From Lycorma delicatula (Eukaryota > Arthropoda > Insecta > Hemiptera > Fulgoridae): a stretch of DNA of 64,000 bases. The translations under genes were made by a program, and so were the position numbers. Positions within the stretch are counted from its first letter, which is position 1, and each line of letters starts with the position of its first letter. Below are positions 48,690-59,779 of this stretch, piece by piece. The DNA lies in the NCBI RefSeq assembly GCF_047948215.1, contig NC_134456.1, forward strand, positions 65,863,529-65,927,528, in the 5' to 3' direction. Under the pieces are notes generated by a model. That model worked only from the letters and a program-made list of their open reading frames with translations, was not told the DNA's origin and made no database searches.

Positions 48690-48928
48690 CATCTTGCCAG
48701 GCCTGACGTAGCTGCAGCATAAGTGTAAATGTACTGGTAAATATGTTGTCGAACGTACTCAACTACTGATCGCAATTGAAACCCAACCACCAAAGAACAC
48801 TAGCATCCACAATCTAGGATTCAAATCCAACTGCCTTTACAAGGACTCGAACCTTAGAATTCTCGACTTCGAAAATCAGCTGGGTTTTGCGATGACGAGT
48901 TTAATTACTAGGGTAACCCGACGGTTTT
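48690..48928 (-). repeat. tRNA-derived SINE family 1, copy e (variant)
   Basis: It shares ATTGAAACCCAACCACCAAA, the GATTCAAATCC block, GACTCGAACCTTAGAATTCT and the promoter-proximal end with the other copies. The distal half (GCCTGACGTAGCTGCAGCAT, GTACTGGTAAATATGTTGTC) differs, so it is a subfamily with another body. Confidence 0.65.
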
Positions 48929-50160
48929 TTTAAAGATATGTATAAAATTGAAAAAATATTTTATTTCATAATTTGTATGTGTAATTAGAAAAAATATTTC
49001 ATTACAAAGTATGTTGAAACTTTAAAATTAATTTTTGTGAACGTATTTATATGAAACAAATAAATTATATAATTTAATAGGTAAATTAATAGATTAATAA
49101 AATTGAATAAGTATGAATATGTACGTAGATGAAAGTGTGTATTCCAAGAATGGAAAACAATGAGTAATACAGTCATAATGATTATATGGCGATATTAACT
49201 TTATATGCAGGACAGGTTAGGAAGAAGACTGTTATGTATTATTGCACAAACTAGTATAACAGGAGGAGGCTCGTATAATACGAGTCTCTCGGTCAGGACA
49301 CAAGAAAACATAATAAAATTTGTTTAACTTGTTATAACTATGATATTATATATATTATTCAGAATAATTGTGAAAGATTCACCTTTTCTATTTTCTTACA
49401 GTAAATCATTATAAATAATTTAATTAACCCGTTCACTATTGTGTAACACACAAGTTTTTGTTTTTTCATAATATTCTGCAAAACACGAAAAACATAATAC
49501 AGTAATAAATTTTATGTATAAAATAACATTAAATATGATATATTGTCTTGTCAAACCACATTTTATTGACAATTCTTACAATACTGTATGTACTTCTTCA
49601 TTCTATAGTTCTTATGATATTTCAAAACTTCATACAATTTAAAATGATGTTTTTTTATTATAAAAGTATTTTTTTATTTGATTCAATATAAGGACAGAAA
49701 TAAAAATAAAAATAATTAAGTACAGATTTTTTTATGGCATAAATATATGCCAAACGAAATATTGTACTTTGCAGCATATCTAGGAATGTTTATTAATTTA
49801 TTAGTTAATATTAATGACTCCAGAAATCGAAAATGAATTTAGATGCAAATTTTTTTTATAGACAGAAAACCCTTTCGAGTCGGTTTGTAGCCGACTCGAA
49901 ATTATTATATTATTATATTGATGCTTTAAGGTGCTAAGCAGCAGAGAATAAACTATTTAGTAGGGTGTGCTGATAAAGACTAATGTGTCTTCATTTGGAT
50001 TTAACATAAAACAATAATCTTTCATTTTTGTTGTTTATAACATTTTTTAGGAATAGCATTGACTTAATAATAGTTATTTATAAAGAAGTTTACATTGCTA
50101 GAAGTCATTTAATTTACAATGACATGTTTTCTAATAAAAGATAATTGAAACGTTATGTCG
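48929..50160. other. AT-rich DNA with a GC-containing hairpin
   Basis: No gene recognised. A perfect hairpin with arms TTTCGAGTCGG/CCGACTCGAAA lies at 49873-49901, and a CTCGTATAATACGAG palindrome lies near 49270. Confidence 0.4.
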
Positions 50161-50167
50161 TTCCAGT

Positions 50168-50320
50168 TTATTGAACTGCTTTAGGAAAAGTATAATATTT
50201 GTCGGTGATTCGTTTATGCCCTTGTAACTCCGGAATGATAGCACATGTTTCATAAAATTTACCAACCATTCTTCGCCTATTTCTCTCAACTGCATGAGTG
50301 ATACTGGGCGTGTTCAATTT
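50168..50320 (-). CDS. Candidate terminal exon or decayed coding piece, function unknown
   Basis: A 50-codon open stretch without ATG at its head follows a pyrimidine-rich tract ending CTTAG, a plausible acceptor. The translation is not low-complexity: KLNTPSITHAVERNRRRMVG, then KFYETCAIIPELQGHKRITD and KYYTFPKAVQ, then TAA. An AATAAA overlaps the stop. I do not recognise the family. It stands out from the AT-rich surroundings in composition. It could be the last exon of a leftward gene whose other exons lie further right, a retrocopy scrap, or chance. Confidence 0.3.
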   Translation of the reverse strand, partial: KLNTPSITHAVERNRRRMVGKFYETCAIIPELQGHKRITDKYYTFPKAVQ

Positions 50321-52747
50321 CTAAGGTGGAAGTAGGTAGATACCATTATCTCCAACCCTAAAAAGCAATATATTTTAAAAATAATAAAGTTGAGATATCA
50401 AGTAAAAGTGCTTGAAACACGGATTTAATGTGTATTCACGCAGGCCCGCATGTATATATATGTACACATACGCCCACGCTAACATATATATATATACATA
50501 TATATGTATATGTTAGCACGCGCGTGTGTGTGGTTACATACATTGTTAGTATGTATTACGGAATTGTGTTGCGTAACAGTGTAGTATATTAACACTGTAA
50601 TATGTATATGAATATAAAAGTATTAACAAAAATAACTTATAAATCTCTTAATAAATAGATAAAATGAGAATAGTAAACATGTAATACAAAATATTTTGAG
50701 TCGAATCATTGTATATTCATAAGTAAAACAAAAAATGGACTGAAAAGAAAAGAAAAAATCATACGTAATATGGTTAGTATGTTTTATACGGTTTAAGAGA
50801 ATATTGATTCCAAAATGTTTAATAATTGTAAATTTTGATGTCCTATGAATGACATAGTGTGTATGCAAATGAAAAAAAAATAATAAAAAATATATATATT
50901 AAAAAAAAAATAAAACATTCGCGTAAGCAGCCATTTCTATAATAAAGATTTTTCCGATTCCATCCATGTAAATTTTTTATTTATGTTGAAACTTTTACTA
51001 TTAGAAGGAGAGGTCACAAATTAGTAAAAATTATATAAGATCTAAACGGGAATGGTGGCTTTTTAAAAGTCAAATGTTTAGTTAGAGAAGATTGGAGAAG
51101 GATATGATAGCAAGGGACCTATCTTAGGGTGGATAAGTTTATGATGAAGAATTTTTAACAAGTCGATAATTTTTTTCTTTAATGAATTTATGTTTTATTT
51201 TGTAGAGGAAGATCTGGTATTTCACAAAATTATTACTTTGTGTAGAATACGGTCTCGTACTATGTTACTTCCAGTTAAGAAAAATATGTAAAAAATGTTT
51301 TTCTTAAACAAAATTACGCGATCTGTATACACGAACTGATATGTTTTATATTTTTATCTTGCACATGTTTGATATCAACCAAATTAATTAATTTTCGATT
51401 TAAACGGGCCTTCATCAAAAAAGTGGCTTCAATTATTGTACACCTGACAGATAGTTTTAAGCACCTATTTCTTTCATTAGGTGTTTCCTAACCTCCTGCA
51501 GCTAAATCTGCATGTCATTGCTAGTTAATCCAGACCTGGATTCGCTTGAGCTTTTGTATTGAACTAAGACGATGAGAACGTTCCGTTGGATATACGTAGT
51601 TGTGTTAAAATTGAATTGATGTTCTCTAACTCAAAATTTACGTACTCCAATCCTCAAAAAGCGTGACCCTTACCTCACGCTTTTTCTACACGTTTTCCTT
51701 TTATTATCTGTCTATTTTTATCAAAACTTTGGTTCAGATTCAATGAAATGTATGGTTAGATTTAACTGGATTTCAATACCTATTGTTCGAGTAATTGTGC
51801 CTAAATGCATCTTCCAGTATTCATAACTTATGCCGCTGTATCATTAACGTCTTTCAGTAAATACTTTATTAGTGTGATCAGTTATATTTTTATTGTATGT
51901 AATGTATAACAGATAGAACTTATTTCACATTGTTGAGGTTACTTATGATGTACATGTAGATTATTTATATTTTAAGAAGTATTATGTTAAAGTATTTTAT
52001 TTAGATTCATATTTAAGTTACATCTTTAACAGAATTGAAATAATTAACAATAGTATTATAAAGACAAAATATGTATTATAAAACAGCTGTTGAGCTTAAC
52101 TAGGTTAAGGTATTTATATGCGGAACATAAGTAAGAAGAAAAAGTTACATAGTTTGTTTATCATTAAAAAGGAGGACATGAAACTGAACACCTATATTGT
52201 AGTGTAATTTGTCATTGCCTGTTGAATTAGCGACAGTATCAAAGTCTAATTAGCTGGCACTAATTTGCATATATTATAAGAAACTCACGCATATATATAT
52301 GTATATAATATTTATATATGTGTATATAATATACATATGTTTGTATACGAAATGTATGTTTATGGACGATATATATCTATAGCGCAACACGCTCGCGCGC
52401 ACTCTCACCCATCCTATCTCTCTCTCTCACACACACACACACACGGGCACCCCCCACACACACACATAACGTAAGTTGGAACATGGAAACAAAATAAAAT
52501 AACGAAAACTAGGTCTTCTTACTAAGAGCAGTGTAAAATATTTTTTTAATTACGTAGGTTAATTTAAACTAGTGCGTGGGGAAAAATAAAAACAAGTGCA
52601 ATAGAAATACATTTATTAGAATGTTTATTTTTGTACATTTTTTATATTTATTTCATATAATAAATGATAATATGTTTATCTTATTTATTAATTTTAATGT
52701 AATAACTAACTGTAAACATATGACTATGAAATATTTAGATGCAATTC

Positions 52748-52795
<48 letters not shown>

Positions 52796-54182
52796 CACAC
52801 ACGCACACAAGTACACATACAAACACCATACTTGTAGTACAAGATTCAACATTTTCACAGAAATTAACTTACAGTATTAAATTCTTTTCTCTAAAAATGG
52901 AATAAGTAAGTATGATAGTCTCCAAAAGTAGATTAGAGCTAATAAAACCATATTTAAAAAAATGCCTGTGTGCATCAAATAATAATTTTAAAATTAACAA
53001 TTATCGTTTAAAAATATATGTATAAAATGGGTAATGTTTGATGATAGCGTCGAAACAAAACAATAGGAAAGTGATAAAGGGAAGAAATAGAGAAAAGAAC
53101 AAAGAGAAGAAAAGAACTTTGTGAAAAGAAGCATATGTATTTGAGTTATAATAAAATAACCAGGTTTATTTAATTTTTTACTGGTTGGAAATATAGAAAA
53201 TAAACGCTTTGAGAGCAAGCAACGATTAAAACGTATGAAACAGAAAATTCAAGATATTTATATCATAAATGATTCTTAAAAATCATCATTAATCAGTTTC
53301 AGATAGACTGAATAAATAGTTGTGGTAAAGTGGAAAATAAATGCTAAAATGTTTTGTAGCAGAGAAATATCATTTAAAATGAGATATACTACACAAGGTA
53401 TTTGTAACAACAACATTGTTTATTTGATAAATACATTATCAGTAGTTTTCGAATCTCAACAAATGCATTTCAATAAAAAAAGAATGTTAAATTTTATATA
53501 CGGAGATAAAAAATAAAAAATAATGCTACGTACAAATATAAGAGAATACCAGAATAAAAATAAAAAAAGATGATGAGGTCAGAGTTGGATTTGACTGTAT
53601 AGAGGATAAACGTAAAAAATTAATAAATAATAGAAATTCCCTGAAAATAGAAAGAAAAGTGTACAATGTAATAAAGGAAAAGATCTAAAAAAGAATAAAT
53701 TCTAAAGGAACTGCTGTTAATGAGCAACATTCATTGTCTTAATCATAAATGTAAACAAAATTTATTCTCAGAAGTTCATTTATAATATATTCTTTGGAAG
53801 AGTTATGCATAATCTAAAAAAAAATACACAAATTAGGAAGATACATAAATTATCTTATTTTACCGTAATTTATTTTTGAGCTTTTTAATATTTTTAAAAA
53901 TCATTTTAAACATTTTTTAATAAATTCAAAGTTCTTGATAATAACTGTATTTGAGTTTTTTTAAAACCCTTGTTATTCTATTATATTCCACAGATAATTC
54001 ATTATCCACAGATATTCCATAGGTATTTTTGATAAATCCTAATTAAATTTAGTTTAAATTATGTTCTAGTTTTATTTCATACAAATTATAAATATAAAGA
54101 AAAGCAGCAAAAAATTTCAATGGGCAATAACTGAGAGTTCTAAATCGTTTAAAATTGTAAATTGATAGGTACAAAGGATGTT
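50321..54182. other. AT-rich DNA with microsatellites
   Basis: Microsatellite-rich patches at 50450-50535 (TA/TG with a GCTAACATAT palindrome), 52285-52470 (TA, TC and CA runs) and 52749-52797 (TC, then TA). A hairpin with arms AAAAAGCGTGA/TCACGCTTTTT sits at 51656-51685. No gene recognised; the 109-codon frame at 52576-52905 crosses the TC repeat. Confidence 0.4.
52749..52797. repeat. (TC)n microsatellite
   Basis: About 19 TC units followed by a short TA run and CA units. Confidence 0.9.
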
Positions 54183-54188
54183 TTTATT
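54183..54188 (-). promoter_or_regulatory. Poly(A) signal of gene B
   Basis: AATAAA on the minus strand, about 130 bases downstream of the gene B stop codon. Confidence 0.5.
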
Positions 54189-54317
54189 ACCGATTGTTTT
54201 CACATCGCTACACACCTTACGAAGGAAGGTGGTAGCGGTCGTTATAATACACAATGTACTGTAATAAAAACAATTGTTATTTCACAATACAACAACAAAC
54301 ATTAAGTTTAGGTCATT

Positions 54318-54536
54318 TCAGTATGGTCCATTTCGACCTGTTGCGTGTTCATATCTGACACGAGGTCGATATCCGTTATGATCGGCTTCGTATTCGACAA
54401 CTTGCCGTCTACCATCTGGTAAAATTACTGTGTATGAACCCCAAGCAGCATCTCCTTGACGTGACTCTTGATGACCAAAATCTGTACCTGATTGGACATC
54501 CAACACACTATATGCGAATTCATAATTTACAGGGTC
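54318..54536 (-). CDS. Gene B exon 3 (RR-2 chitin-binding domain)
   Basis: The exon starts DPVNYEFAYSV, then SGTDFGHQESRQGDAAWGSY, VILPDGRRQVVEYEADHNGY and RPRVRYE, ending GRNGPY and TGA at 54318-54320. This follows the RR-2 consensus, with the GDaawGsYtViLPDGRrQ-VeYeAD-nGYrP pattern typical of pro-resilin. The aromatic residues expected to stack on chitin are present. An AATAAA on the minus strand lies at 54183-54188, about 130 bases past the stop. Confidence 0.9.
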   Translation of the reverse strand, partial: DPVNYEFAYSVLDVQSGTDFGHQESRQGDAAWGSYTVILPDGRRQVVEYEADHNGYRPRVRYEHATGRNGPY

Positions 54537-57333
54537 CTGAAAAAGGAGGAAATGATCATTACAGATTACATTAAAATTGTTTTCTTTGAATGGTTTTAAC
54601 TTATCATGATATTTTATGATAATACTACATAATATACTAGATAATTTAAAGTACGGTTTAAATATTATTTTATAAAATAAAGGAATAAATAAAAAATGAA
54701 TTGGTTTTATTTATTAATTATCGATTTATTCCCACTCTGACGGTTCTTAGAGGGCGTAGATAATCTTTAGTGATATTCTGCACCGAGTTCATTTCAACTT
54801 GAAAAAAAATCATTTAGGGCTACCTAAGTAAGTCTTGCTTGGCGATTCCAGGTTAAAGATCCACCCATTAGAGATGAATTTTCTTTATTCTCTTCTTTCT
54901 TAAAAAAAATTCATTCTTTCCGAGCGTTGCATTGACAAAATTTAGTTTATAGAGTCTGTAGTGTGAGGTTAAACCGTAATTATATTTTATTCTTTAATAA
55001 TTGTGAATATTTATAAACATGCCATATATAAAAATTAAACCAAATTTCACTTAATAGATTCTATTTAAAAATAAGAGGAACAGAGGGAAATACAGTATAG
55101 TGTATATTAACGAAAATATCCTTCTTGAACTAAGAAAATGTAACTACGTGCACATTTTCATTTTTATTGAAATTCTTTCTTTTAAAATGCTGAATTTGGT
55201 GAAGCAAAAAAAGGTTAAGGAAATGTCAAATTTAGTCAAGAATAACCCACTAAATCTATTATATTTAAAAACCATCGCATCAAAATTTATCCATTTGTCT
55301 AACAGTTACGTGAGAACATAAAACATACACTGATGTGGAATCTTTTCATTTTTTGTTAGTCAATAAAAAGATTAATAGACCCATAACTTATAATCTTAAA
55401 ATTAATATATAATCCTAAATTATAATACTGATATGACATTATCAGTATCATACAGAGAGAAACCACAAACAGTGGTTTGAAAAGCAACCAGTTACTAATT
55501 TAAACATACGTTCCAAGTTGATTTGGAGTTTTTCCTCATCACTATTTCATCTGATAACTTAACACAATAGTAAGTTTAACTAGGAATGTTCAAAGAAAGT
55601 TGTATCTTTCCATTAAAAAGAATGACTTCTAAATTAAAAAATTAAGGAGTAGATTGTGCATTAAGAATTACAAAAAAACACTTTCAACAACCCTTCAGTC
55701 AAAAGACGATGTACTTTGATTAGCCACGAGAAGTAATTATAATCTTTAGTGTTGATCCCCGACAAATATATCTTATTTAACAAATTTCCGAAGAAATATA
55801 ATACAGTATTATTTTTTTCGGCACTAAATCTAAAATACGTAATTTTTTATTAATAATGTATCAAATTTTCTTCTAATAAGTGATTATGATGAATATTCAG
55901 ATTTAAACAAATAAGTACTTATTTAATAAGTCACATTCTTTGTATGATCTTCACACTCTTATTTTTTTTAGTAAGAAATTTATTTATTTTCTCTGTAAGT
56001 GGTTATCATAATTTAGAAAAGATCGGCTGTTATTTGAGTTTTTTCTGCAGTCGATTTTATTTATTTCATTAATTTTTACATCCTGCTTGTAAAAACTTAC
56101 ATATAATGTTATTTAAATTTCATAAATCCAGTTAAAAACGGTTAAATTAAAACCAATATCATAATTAACGTGTTTTAAGATACATCTTAATTGATCCATA
56201 CTATATGTAATTTTATTAAATTTTTATTTTATTCTATTCATGAAATCGGTGTTTCAGGTTTATGCAGTCTTATGCAGTCTATCTTTAAGTTAGTTTTTTA
56301 ATTATTTTGAGAAATTATTTCTCAAAAAAAAAGTAAATCCGATATTTTTACTTTTTAAATAGGAAATATATTAATCGATCTTATTTATTAAGATTAGAAA
56401 GACTGGAAAAATACGTTTTCATTCTGATGGTTTATAACTTTTGGCAGACAATAAAATCGAGACATAATAATCACCACCAAAAAAAAAACTGAACTTGTTT
56501 CTGTGTTCTGGAGATCATTATCATGTAAATCTATCCATTTCAAACTATAATGAAATTTGTTTTAGGAATAACTTTTTTCTTAGCCGTCAACTACAAACCC
56601 AATTTGGCTGTTGCTATTAAACTTACTATTAAGAACAATTTAATGGTGCTTCTTTGCACGAATTTAAGGGTAATTTTCTTAAATCCTTAAGTTAACAACG
56701 ACTTACTTATTTAGACTTTTTTTGATTTTCAGACAGCTGTATTTCAGCGCTATTGAGAATTTGAACCCTTTAGTAGCTTTGGGTATATATTCGTATTTTT
56801 ATAAAAACTAGACGATAAAATTAATAATAACAGTTAAATGCAATCCTTACAGAATGTGCGTCGTATTGATTGGTTGAATATTTAGCCACTCCATCTGAAA
56901 AAACTGGTGATGAGGTTTTTCTGGTTGAAGCTGATGGTCCATAATGAGATAAAGGAGATACTCCGATTGCTACAGGATGACCATACTTTGAAGAAGGTAC
57001 TCCATATTGTGAAGATGGAAGAACTCCAATCGCTATAGGCCCCGAATATCCTGTACTAGCTGAACCTACTTGAGTTCGAGAAGCGGAAGGAAATACTGCT
57101 GTAGTCATTGTTTTTGGGGTGACATGACGTCCATGATCTCTTAAAGAGCTTCTACGAGGTTCAGGACGTACGTTATAATTATCTGAGTGAGAATTGTATT
57201 CTAAGTTACCTCTTAAAGCACTCGGGGGAGGAGGAGGTGCAAACGAATCTTCAAATGTTGTTACATAAGCTGGAGGTTCTGCCTCGGCGCCTATCAGGCA
57301 CGCTGATATCGTAGTTAATAATACAGCTGCTGT
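54318..57333 (-). CDS. Gene B: pro-resilin-like RR-2 cuticular protein (exons 2 and 3; first exon unsure)
   Basis: Exon 2 (56851-57333, 161 codons) and exon 3 (54318-54536, 72 codons plus stop) join in phase 0 with clean junctions (TCT|GTAAGG, TTTTTCAG|GAC). Exon 2 supplies a hydrophobic stretch (AAVLLTTISACLIGAEAE) that looks like the body of a signal peptide. It then has a proline run (APPPPPSALRG) and YGVP/YGHP/YGP units spaced as in resilin-type proteins. Exon 3 is a full RR-2 chitin-binding domain of the pro-resilin type. Expected role: a secreted chitin-binding, elastic cuticle protein of about 236-245 residues. The start is open. An ATG at 57369 runs directly into exon 2 without an intron. 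A 13-base exon at 58416-58428 would instead give a cleaner signal peptide. Confidence 0.8.
54537..56850 (-). other. Gene B intron before the RR exon
   Basis: About 2.3 kb, donor GTAAGG and acceptor TTTTTCAG, phase 0. AT-rich, with no recognised element. Confidence 0.7.
56851..57333 (-). CDS. Gene B exon 2 (signal peptide body and YGxP region)
   Basis: The first possible acceptor is TATTTTTCAG just before 57333; two further AG sites, 4 and 7 bases into the exon, are also usable. The reading frame is open across the whole exon and continues in frame into exon 3. Features are the signal-like hydrophobic start, PPPPP, a basic middle (RPEPRRSSLRDHGRH), and the SSQYGVPSSKYGHP and SHYGPS units. The frame runs open beyond the donor to 56821, but the GTAAGG donor and the phase match to exon 3 favour splicing. 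Confidence 0.8.
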
Positions 57334-57369
57334 CTGAAAAATAGTAAAGAATTTAAAAAAAAATACCAT

Positions 57370-58692
57370 TAAACAAAAAATAAAAATAGTTTTATTATTA
57401 ATTTATCTTATAGTTAATAAGAGAAAACTTCCCTAAATGTAGAGCTCATTCATAATTTACTAGTAATTTTCAATATCAGGTAAATATTATGTATCATTGG
57501 AATCAGCACAAAGCTAAAGTACAAAAATTATCAGAAAGTCAAAAAAAGCAAGAAAAGAAAAACCAAGAGAAGCAGACAGAAAAAATGTCCTCTCCACAGT
57601 CATTCATCCTAATACTATTCGTAATGTATGATACAGTTTCTAGTACTTCGTTTTAAAGAACGTGACTCATTGTTTAATGGTCACCTATTTAAAGATATTA
57701 TAAATCTATGTGTAAGAAATCTTTGAGTATGTATATTAGATGCAAAACGATGATGATTAATCCGATATTTTAATAATTACTAACAATTAAATTACTATTT
57801 ACAGTAACGCTTAAACGGTTACGGTTCAGCCATTACTAGGATTGATACGAAACAGTCACTTCCAGAAATGGGATAGTCAATATCAAGAATAACAATCATC
57901 CCATGTCAGGACTAGTAATGAAAAAAAGAACGAAGTGTTACCTCTTTTCCGTCTCCATTTCGCCCCGAGTATACTAAATGTTAACATGTTAAGTACAATG
58001 AAATACGAGTTAAACTCGGCTCTAAAAGTGTCACCTTTCTCTTTTTATGACGAGGACTGACTGTTTAATGGATATCGTTACTTTCAAATAATAAACTATG
58101 TTTCTTGTAACTTATATCTATAATCGTTAGAGAGAATGTGACATTAAATGTAAAGCAATAAATATATTTCTTTCTGTAGAAATATAATCTATTAAATACA
58201 CTGATTTCATTCGATAGGGGACAAGATGAACTTAAAAGTTGGAGTAAAACACTTACTAAAACAATAATAAAAGCCGCATCAGCGTTTCTTCATAATTAAT
58301 GTTATATTGCGAATTGATTGCACCCAATTAATATTTTTAACACTACTTTCTTGACTTGTGGGCACTATTGATTCACATTAACACTACTTCTGAACAGGTA
58401 TAATTTATTTCTTACTTATCAACTGCATAGCAGAGTTTTTTAAAATAATATTATTACAGATAATGCAGTATAATATTATGTGTTGGGATCGTCAATTGAT
58501 TTCAAAATGAAGAAGATTTTACTTAAAATACAAAAATATGTCTAAAAATGATTAATATCTGGTAAGATTATTAATCCTACAACATATTAATGCGCAGTTA
58601 GAGAGTAATTTCTTCGGGTCCGCCTAATTATATTTAAAAAAATATTCTTAGTTTTTGAGTCAATTTAATTTCAGTAATAATTTATTATCTAC
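57370..58692. other. Upstream region or first intron of gene B
   Basis: Contains the candidate start exon at 58416-58428. No convincing TATA/initiator pair like that of gene A was found, so the promoter is not placed. Confidence 0.4.
58416..58428 (-). CDS. Candidate first exon of gene B
   Basis: On the minus strand this reads ATG CAG TTG ATA A followed by GTAAG. If it is spliced to the acceptor four bases inside exon 2, the product begins MQLITAVLLTTISACLIGAE, a standard signal peptide, and the frame is kept. There is no strong TATA box or initiator beside it. The alternative is the continuous ATG at 57369 (MVFFFKFFTIFQ), which reads through what looks like a pyrimidine tract. This is inference from phase and signal-peptide quality only. 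Confidence 0.35.
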
Positions 58693-59210
58693 TAGCATCC
58701 TCCATCGCGGCTTCACTTGTGCTATATGCGTATAGAACTTAAAAAAAATGGAAAAGGTTTTTTACTAATTATGTGTGGGCTGCTGCTCTCAGAGTTTTGC
58801 TGTTCACAACTTATTGAATAAAATAGATTAATTTGAATGAATAACAACTTTTCGGTTGTTAAATATATGATTAGTCATCATTCCCTTTAATTTTATTATC
58901 AAACTAATTTGTTTTTTTGCATGTTACGATATAAATATAAATTGATATTTTATAGACAATTACATTAAATTTAATAAATCATATAATAACTGTCTATTGA
59001 AGTGGATAAAAACAGTGACATAAACAATGACACTGTTTACTAAAAAAAATTCTAGGTAATTTATTTATGATTCTTTTTTATTTGTGAGACTGATAAAGTT
59101 TGAACTGTGGTAAATATTTCGGTGGTCATAAGAAAGCTACAGTTAAAATTTCGTAATGATTGGTTCAGTAGTTTTCACGAAAAAACAAGAAAGACGTGTC
59201 TATATAATAT
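58693..59210 (-). mobile_element. Possible non-autonomous Helitron-like element
   Basis: Read on the minus strand, the end is ...GTGAAGCCGCGATGGAGGATGCTAG followed by T, similar in plan to the Helitron 3' end at 26683. The other end, near 59208, runs into CTCATATCAATATTATATAG, with GTGAAAACTACTGAACCAAT inside. The hairpin is poor and the 5' edge uncertain. Confidence 0.3.
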
Positions 59211-59343
59211 TGATATGAGATTATTTTACACGTAATATGAATTATGGTTTTTTTCTGAATGTATAAGGAAATATTATTTTCTTTCTTTTTCCAGCATCTG
59301 TTATTGGTGATTTTAATGTATGTAAATATGTTTTCGTTTTCTG

Positions 59344-59633
59344 TTTAGCCTCCGGGAGCACAGTAAGGTATTACTTCAGAGGATGAATGAGGATGATATG
59401 TATGAATGTAAATTAAGTATAGTCTTGAACAGTCTCTGGTCGACCATTCCTGAGATGTGTGGTTAATTGAAACCCAACCACCAAAGAACGTCGGTGTCCA
59501 CGATCTAGTATTCAAATCCGTATAAAAGTAAAAGTAAAGTAAAATCCTTAAATTAAAAGTAAAATTTTCTAGGATTTGAATCTTAGAACTTTCGACTTGC
59601 GATGACCAGTTTACCACTAGACCAACCCGTGGG
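59344..59633 (-). repeat. tRNA-derived SINE family 1, copy b
   Basis: Minus strand: GACCCACGGGTTGGTCTAGTGG (A box), a B-box-like GATTCAAATCC, the family middle (GTTCTTTGGTGGTTGGGTTT, TTAATTAACCACACATCTC), and the complete tail CCTCTGAAGTAATACCTTACTGTGCTCCCGGAGGCTAAACAG. A short A/G-rich insertion sits near 59525-59560. Confidence 0.8.
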
Positions 59634-59779
59634 TCAGAGTATATAAACTGCTCTTGATTAATAGTTATTTCATTTTTTTTTTGGCGTGTTTATAAACAAT
59701 ATAGTTTATTTGTGGACGATTATGTTTATTTTGGAATGGTATGACATTATTGATATTAATTTTGATTAGTATTTATGTT

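Noticed and set aside
52576..52905. 109-codon frame with Ser-Leu and Thr-His runs
   Set aside because: It is generated by (TC)n and (CA)n microsatellites.
58251..58279. ATG CGG CTT TTA TTA TTG TTT as first exon of gene B
   Set aside because: It looks like a signal peptide start, but the frame hits TAG at the donor and its phase does not fit any acceptor of exon 2.
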